DNA from: Musa acuminata AAA Group
Taxonomy: Eukaryota > Streptophyta > Magnoliopsida > Zingiberales > Musaceae
Length of the DNA: 64,000 bases
Direction of reading: 5' to 3'
Assembly (NCBI RefSeq): GCF_036884655.1
Contig: NC_088340.1
Coordinates: forward strand, 1-64,000
Shown here in pieces: positions 58,733-64,000 of this stretch. How positions within the stretch are numbered: position 1 is the stretch's first letter; every line of letters starts with the position of its first letter. The position numbers and the translations under genes were made by a program. The notes under the pieces are model-generated. The model saw nothing but the letters and a program-made list of their open reading frames with translations, made no database searches and had not been told where the DNA came from.

Positions 58733-59232
58733 TCTCCGACTCTGGGATAAATGGCAACACGTCCTCGTACACTGGATGGCGATTCTCGGGCTGAGACGCT
58801 CGTCGCTCGGGGGTGGCCGCCTTCCTGCAAAATGGCCTTCGTCGGGTGCTCCCCGATTTTGGCCCCTCTGACGAGCAAGTCAATGGAGTGTTTTAATCTC
58901 GATTTTTTTCCCCCCTTGGCCGGGTGCCGGCCATGGGTTTTTATACTATTGTGCGAGGATTGGTTACGCCTTGGTTTGGTGTGGCCGCTGACCTTTGTAG
59001 GATGGGACGTCTTTTCTGACGAGTTGGCGTCTTTGGGGATGCTTGAGCAGTGTCAGACAGCACCGCCCCGAGCTCTCGGGATAGTCGTGTCGCATAGTGT
59101 CTCGGTACAGGACCCGACTTAGCGTGCATCACGGGGTTCTGATGGCATGTGGCATCGGATTCTGACACTAGTTAGGACGTGACGTGTGACGCCGGCGGTG
59201 ACTCATCCGGGGACCAAAATATGTCTTATCAC
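58733..59232 (-). mobile_element. Tat-like element E, 3' LTR, right segment
   Basis: Continues the LTR cut at 57109 and ends tatgtcttatca, the reverse complement of the solo LTR's start (tgataaggcatat). About 85% identical to the inverted solo LTR by eye. A minus-sense polypurine tract (tgggagggggagaag) follows at 59233-59247. Confidence 0.85.
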
Positions 59233-59274
59233 TTCTCCCCCTCCCAACCACCCCCCCCCCCCCCCCCCCCCCCC
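59233..59274 (-). promoter_or_regulatory. Polypurine tract of element E and C23 tract
   Basis: Minus sense: a run of 23 G (59252-59274 as C on the + strand), then ggttgggagggggagaag against the LTR. The polypurine tract primes plus-strand synthesis in these elements. The G run is long enough to form quadruplexes; its exact length in the genome is uncertain. Confidence 0.8.
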
Positions 59275-59745
59275 ACCCTCCAAGGCATGTCGTTGGGTCC
59301 CTAATGGGCCAGGGGGGGCACGCTTGGGGCCGAAGGAGGCTATTGTGCTAGTTGCTCGTGCGGGGAGCTGGATTGACTCGTCGGGGGGGCGGTGCCCCAC
59401 GATTCAAGCAGGACTAACCCTACTGATTGAATGGTGGGGGCCTGACGAGGTGAAATCGAAGTGCTGACACCAGCGAGTCGAGACCTATGCGGGGAACTCG
59501 ACGTGTCTCAGTTTAGATGATGGGTTTCGTATGGTTCGGAGTTACGGCTGCCGAGTTTCCAAGATAGCGGGAGAGTCGGAGCAACTCGGTTTTTGGGACT
59601 TGACGGGCAGTGAGTTGGGGTCGACGTGGAGTGACTTAGATAACGGACTAGGCTGGTGATTCGGGCACTGGATCGACCGAGATGTGACTCGGGCATAAGA
59701 TTGGTTGTGGGGTGTGGCCTAAGCGTTGGGTTGGCGGGCTGAGTG
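59275..59745. other. 3' non-coding region of element E, no gene seen
   Basis: GC-rich sequence between the polypurine tract and the tandem array. No gag, pol or accessory motif was recognised on either strand. Open frames have no recognised content. Confidence 0.5.
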
Positions 59746-60588
59746 ATTAAGTTCGGTTCCGGTTTCGGTGCTGACGGCTCGCTAGTCGGGAGCGATCTGG
59801 AGCGGGTCGGGTAGGCATCGAATCTTGGGGGCCGAGTGATTAAGCTCAGTTCCGGTTTTGGTTCTGAGGGGTCGCCAGTCGAGAGCGATCTGGAGCGAGC
59901 CAGGCAGGAATCAAACTTGGGGGGCCGAGTGATTAAGCTCGGTTCCGATTTCGGTGCCTACGGGTCACTAGTCGGGAGCGATCTGGAGCGAGCCGGGCAA
60001 GAATCGAACCTGGGGGCCGAGTGATTAAGTTAAGCTCCTTTCTAAATTGATCCTAGGGGCCGAGTGATTGAGCTCGGTTCCGGTTTCGGTGCCGATGGGT
60101 CGCCAATCGGGAGCGTTCTGGAGCAAGCCGGGCAGGAATCGAACCTGGGGGCCGAGTGATTAAGCTTCGTTCCGAATTGATCCTAGGGACCGAGTGATTG
60201 AGCTCGGTTCCGGTTTCGGTGCCGACAGATCGTCAGTCGGGAGCGATCTGGAGCGAGCCGGGCAGGAATCGAACTTGGGGGTTGAGTGATTAAGCTCGAT
60301 TCCGAATTGATCCCGGGGGCCGAGTGATTGAGCTCGGTTCCGATTTCAGTGCTGACGGGTCGCTAGTTGGGAGCGATCTGAAGCGAGTCATGCAGGAATC
60401 GAAACTAAGGGTTGAATGATTAAGCTCGATTCCGAATTGATCCTGGGGGCCAAGTGATTGAGCTCGGTTTTGGTTCAATGCCAACGGGTCGCCGGTCGGG
60501 AGCGATCTGGAGCGAGCCAAGCAAGAATCGAACCTAGGGGCCGAGTGATTAAGCTTGGTTCCAGTTTTGGTGCCGATGGGTCGCCAGT
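59746..60588. repeat. Tandem array in element E, first block
   Basis: Units open with gggagcgatctggagcgagc and close with ggggccgagtgattaagctc. Starts lie near 59787, 59871, 59972, 60106, 60237, 60369 and 60495. Spacing alternates between about 84-101 and about 125-134 bases; long units carry an extra ttccgaattgatcctggggg segment and a second copy of gccgagtgattgagctcgg. Copies differ by many point changes. Tandem repeats in the 3' non-coding region are a known habit of Tat-type elements. Confidence 0.92.
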
Positions 60589-61430
60589 TGATAAGGCATA
60601 TTTTGGTCCCTAGATGAGTCACCATCGACATCACATGCCACGTCCCAACCAATGTCAAAATCCGATGCACACACGCCATCAAAACCCCATGGTGTACGCT
60701 ACGTCGGGTTCCGTACCAAGACACTATGCGATATGACTATCCCGAGAGCTCGGGGCGGTGCTGTCTGACGCCGCTCAGGCATCCCCAAAGACATCAACTC
60801 ATCAGAGAAGTCGTTCCATCCCTCGAAGGTCAACGGCCACACCGAACCGAGGGGCAACCAATCCTCGCACGATAGTATAAAAACCCTTGGCCGACATCCG
60901 GCCAAAGGGGAGGGAAAAATAAGATCGAGATAAAAACACTCGACTGACTTGCTCGTTGAAGGGGCCAAAGTCGAGGAGCACCCGACGAAGACCATTTTTG
61001 CAGGAAGGCGGCCACCCCCGAGCGGCGAGCGTCTCAACCCGGAAATCGCCATATAGTGCACGAGGACACGCTGTCATTCACCCCGAAGTCGAAGAGACGT
61101 GACCCATCACAAACGATGCCCGGGTCGGTAGACCGAGGAACGTTGATCAACATCCTCTCACGAGGTCCTAGTCGACCCCGTTGGCTCGACTCTTGCCCGA
61201 GACGCTCCAAAGCGGCCACCCCCGAGCGGCAAGCGCCTCGACCCAAGAGATACCTTCCATCGCACAAGGGAGAGCAGTGGGCTGTCCCGGATCCCGACCA
61301 ACGCTAACCAGCATTCCTTCCCGAGGGCACGGCCACCTCATCATCCTACTCACTCCACAAGAAGCTCCCGACATCGGCCTGCTGACTTAATCGTGTTGAC
61401 TCATCAATCATGGTACTTTTATTCACTAAC
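60589..61430 (+). mobile_element. Solo LTR of a Tat-like element, 842 bp
   Basis: Complete: it starts tgataaggcatattttggtcc and ends ttcactaaca. It sits inside a tandem unit: ccagt before it and ctagt after it are the 5-bp target duplication (one change), and joining them restores the unit's wording (gtcgccagtcggg). It has no internal region. Its orientation is opposite to the LTR at 56815-59232. Confidence 0.9.
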
Positions 61431-61790
61431 ACTAGTCGGGAGCAATCTAGAGCGAGCCGGGCAGGAATCGAACTTAGGGGCCATGTGATTAAGTTCCGTT
61501 CTAAATTGATCCTGGGGGCCGAGTGATTGAGCTTGGTTTCGGTTTCGGTGCCGACGGGTTGCCAATCGGGAGCGATCTTGAGTGAGCCGGGCAGGAATCG
61601 AACTTGGGGGCCGAGTGATTAAGCTCGGTTCTGAATTGATCCTAGGGGCCGAGTGATTGAGCTCGGTTCCGGTTTCGGTGTCAACGGGTCGCTAATCGGG
61701 AGCGATCTAGAGTGAGCCGGGCAGGAATCGAACCCGGGGGCCAAGTGATTAAGCTCGGTTCTGAATTGATCCTGGGGGTCGGTTCATACC
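61431..61790. repeat. Tandem array in element E, second block
   Basis: The array continues after the solo LTR with unit starts near 61436, 61566 and 61697, all about 130 bases apart. It ends near ggttcatacctgaacgcc at 61780-61800. Confidence 0.9.
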
Positions 61791-61799
61791 TGAACGCCA

Positions 61800-62170
61800 T
61801 CGTGCCACGTGGCGGGCCAGGTGGAGCGTCACGGGGGCCGGTGGGAAACTTCATTTTGAATGGCCTTCGGCGGGGGGTCTCGGGTGATGGGACGCCTTTG
61901 GCGGGAGCTCTGAGGCAAGCGAATCTGGCGGATCCGAGGGGTTGCAATAGGTCTTAAATGCCACGACTGTTCCTCTCCTCGGGAAGCCCTAATCGTCGCC
62001 TCGCCGCGGGTTACCCGCCTTTAATAATCACCATCCAGGGTGGTTGCCATCAACTTTGCCTTCAGTCTTTCGTCCTGCGCCTCGGTTCCTTTCTTGCAAC
62101 TCCGTCGTCCTCTTTGCTTCAATCCCTCGCCCCGAACCCCGGGCTTCTTTCTCGCAACTCTGAGATCGGG
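61800..62170 (+). promoter_or_regulatory. Possible promoter and leader of the accessory ORF
   Basis: A GC-rich region leads into a pyrimidine-rich leader (tttcttgcaactccgtcgtcctc) before an ATG at 62171. It is the natural place for the accessory ORF's own promoter, on the strand opposite to element E's LTR. No TATA box was placed with confidence. Confidence 0.35.
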
Positions 62171-63135
62171 ATGTCTCCATTTTTGTCTTCGTCTTCATTT
62201 TCATCTTTGTCTTCGTTTTCATCCCCATCTCCCTCTCCTTCTCCTTCTCCCCATCCCAAGTGTTGCCAAACTCCTAGCGCTACTTGGTGGCTTTCATCTG
62301 GGAGTGTCGGGGGGGCTGGGATCGAGCTGTCCCGGCCCCTCTTTCTGGCTTGCTTTCGCTTGGGCAGGGGACAAGGCGGGTATTACTTGACCGACCACAG
62401 CGGTTTCAAGATCGGTGGTGCGCCCTCCAACAATAAAGGTTGGAAGAGGTGTTTCTTCTATATTAGTTGTGATTAGGAGTGGGGCTTCAACACCGGGTGA
62501 GCTTTTCGGACCATCGATAACACCCCCCCGTCGCTCTCTGATGGGGACACAATAGTCATGGATTGTTTGAGGAGTATCATGTTCTCTTCTTCGGCAATTA
62601 AGGAGATGACCGAGGAGTGGATGGTCGAAGCGAAGTTGAGCCCTGCCACCGGGGGTATGGCCATTCGCATATGATGGCTCGTTCGCTCATCCCAAACCAT
62701 CTGACCACTGCTTATTTTTGTAGAAATGGTGGACCTGCGATCGATGAAGAGGATGGCCAGCTCCAAGGCCGTCGAGCCCCCGTCTCGAGATGGGGAGGGC
62801 TCCGGAGGCGGGGTTGTCCCGTTGGAGGGCACGCCAAAGAGGGCACCAGCATCACCGGTATCATAGCGCTCTCTTAAGAAGACGAAGACGGTGGTTCGAA
62901 AGACGCCCGTGATCCGGGCCACCCACTCAAGCGCCTCCCTAGAATCACCCGGGGCCACTGCCCAGGAGGAGGGCTCAAGGAGTGTGAAGGGGAAAGGGTC
63001 GGCCGAGTCGTCCGACAACGACCCTTCCAAGAGAGCACGTCTATTCCTAGGCCAAGGGTGGGTAGTACCAAGCCCAGCACATGGCCGATCTTCTGGCCAG
63101 GGAGCCGGGGTCCCCTACGTTGCTCGGCGGCTGAC
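62171..63135 (+). pseudogene. Accessory ORF of Tat-like element E, first part
   Basis: Reads Y-Y-L-T-D-H-S-G-F-K-I, GGAPSNNKGWKRCFFY, then E-W-G-F-N, I-K-E-M-T-E-E-W-M-V-E-A-K-L-S-P-A, MVDLRSMKRMASSKAVEPPS and K-T-V-V-R-K-T-P-V-I-R with Ser/Gly-rich low-complexity stretches, in several frames with stops. This is the first half of the plant gypsy-type transposon accessory protein; the second half appears in element C. It overlaps that copy in the V-V-R-K-T-P region and is cut by an LTR at 63136. Its strand is opposite to element E's LTR. Confidence 0.7.
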
Positions 63136-63529
63136 TGTTAGAACCCTTGCAGATTCTAAACTTGGGGTTGATCTTTTTAAGGGATCGGCCTCCTTGGAAC
63201 TCTATAGGGGTTCCTCCCTCCAAGTTGCTGCTCAAAGGCTACAGAAAAGATTCATCTATTGCTTATGAAAAGAGGAGGAATACATGACTATTTATAGGGC
63301 TTCTAAACCCTAACTCCTAATAGGACTCCTACTCAAAACTTCTACTTCTAACCAACTCCTAATATGACTCCTACTCAAGACTCATATTCCTTTACAACTC
63401 CTTATTCTTCTCTAAGAAACAACCTCCTAACCCTAGTCGGCCTCTTCACCTCTTTAATAGGGGTCGGCTTAGGTTGGTTTTACATGAATGTCCCTCTCAA
63501 TTAGGACTCTCCAAGCTAGAGTCCTAACA
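63136..63529 (-). mobile_element. Chromovirus F, 3' LTR (394 bp)
   Basis: From tgttagaaccc to gagtcctaaca. A minus-sense polypurine tract (gaagagggcgggtc) lies at 63530-63543, then the pol end, so the element runs on the minus strand and continues past the window. It interrupts the accessory ORF of element E. Confidence 0.88.
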
Positions 63530-63546
63530 GACCCGCCCTCTTCAAA

Positions 63547-64000
63547 TCAGCCTTGTCCTCGAGGCTGATGATTCATGAATTCTGGAAATTTGATCTTCAA
63601 GTCATCATAGTTCTCCCAAGTGGCATCTTCTATTGGTAGGTTCGCCCACTGTATTAGCACTTCATTAGTGGGTCGTTGTCGTCGAGTCACGATCCATCGA
63701 TCAATAATGGCACTTGGCTGGGTCTGGAGTTCTCATTGGGTTGTCTTATTTGGTGGGTGACTTTGGGCTGTCTCCAAGCATCTATTTACAACTTTCATCT
63801 GGCCATCGGTTTGTGGGTGATATGTCGTACTCCTTTTCAATTTAATACCCTGCATATGGAATAACTTTGTCCAAACTCTGCTTATGAAGATGCAAGTAGA
63901 ATTTATCACAAGCATAATGCATCCCTTATAATGTAATTCTTTTGAGTCCCAATTGTAATGAGCCATAGAGCTTGGTGCTTCCTCCAATTTTTTTATGATC
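63547..64000 (-). pseudogene. Chromovirus F integrase end and chromodomain (runs off window)
   Basis: Reading minus from the edge: F-I-S-R-V-W-T-K-L-F, KLKRSTTYHPQTDGQMKVVNRCLE (integrase core end with the catalytic Glu replaced by Lys or shifted), then a gap where the C-terminal domain should be, a TGA at 63733-63735, I-I-D-R-W-I-V, and a chromodomain with V-L-I-Q-W-A-N-L-P and D-A-T-W-E-N-Y. The frame ends at TGA 63547-63549. The chromodomain's aromatic residues are kept. At least one stop and a deletion make it inactive. Confidence 0.85.

Noticed and set aside
63300..63320. aaaccctaac wording as another interstitial telomere
   Set aside because: A single unit within an LTR; not a tract.

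Overview
This window is the left end of a plant chromosome. About 15.6 kb of Arabidopsis-type telomere repeat (CCCTAAA on the + strand) runs from base 1 and becomes degenerate over its last 0.7 kb. The genes and repeats behind it fit a flowering plant. Two ordinary plant nuclear genes, a UCH37-class deubiquitinase and a BTR1-like triple-KH RNA-binding protein, sit among Ty3/gypsy and Ty1/copia LTR retrotransposons. The retroelement flavour suggests a monocot, perhaps a banana relative; that is an impression and was not tested.

Layout: 1-15607 telomere. 15608-18080 is a duplicated subtelomeric block whose two copies are split by a degenerate interstitial telomere tract (17150-17275); it also holds a probable exon remnant of succinate-semialdehyde dehydrogenase. 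18080-26800 is an AT-rich field of decayed retroelements: a copia gag on the minus strand, a gypsy element in an LTR-internal-LTR-internal arrangement, and a deleted non-autonomous element D1. 26800-28700 is AT-rich with no gene seen. 28727-35769 is the UCH gene: probable TATA box, untranslated leader exon, then five coding exons giving 334 residues. 36773-55571 is the BTR1-like gene: eight coding exons giving 339 residues.

The first intron of the BTR1-like gene is 13.9 kb, because about 11.2 kb of nested retroelement lies in it. A decayed chromovirus (B, minus strand) is split around a Tat-like gag-protease element (C, plus strand). C is interrupted by a large non-autonomous element (D2, minus strand). 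One LTR of D2 plus 53 bp of C has been copied in inverted orientation, giving 499-bp arms that look almost identical. The host exons stay intact and join in frame.

56815-64000 is a second nest with no host gene seen: a minus-strand Tat-like 3' LTR split by a solo copia (Sirevirus-like) LTR, a C23 tract beside the polypurine tract, a 92-131 bp tandem array that itself holds a solo Tat LTR, a decayed accessory ORF, and the 3' end of another chromovirus (F) running off the window.

No new gene system is evident. The most notable structures are the long inverted duplication inside the BTR1 intron, evidence that element D descends from a chromovirus like B, and two short UCH introns that are both multiples of three and free of stop codons. 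All exon models come from splice signals and reading frame alone. All family assignments come from recognised motifs, not from database searches.
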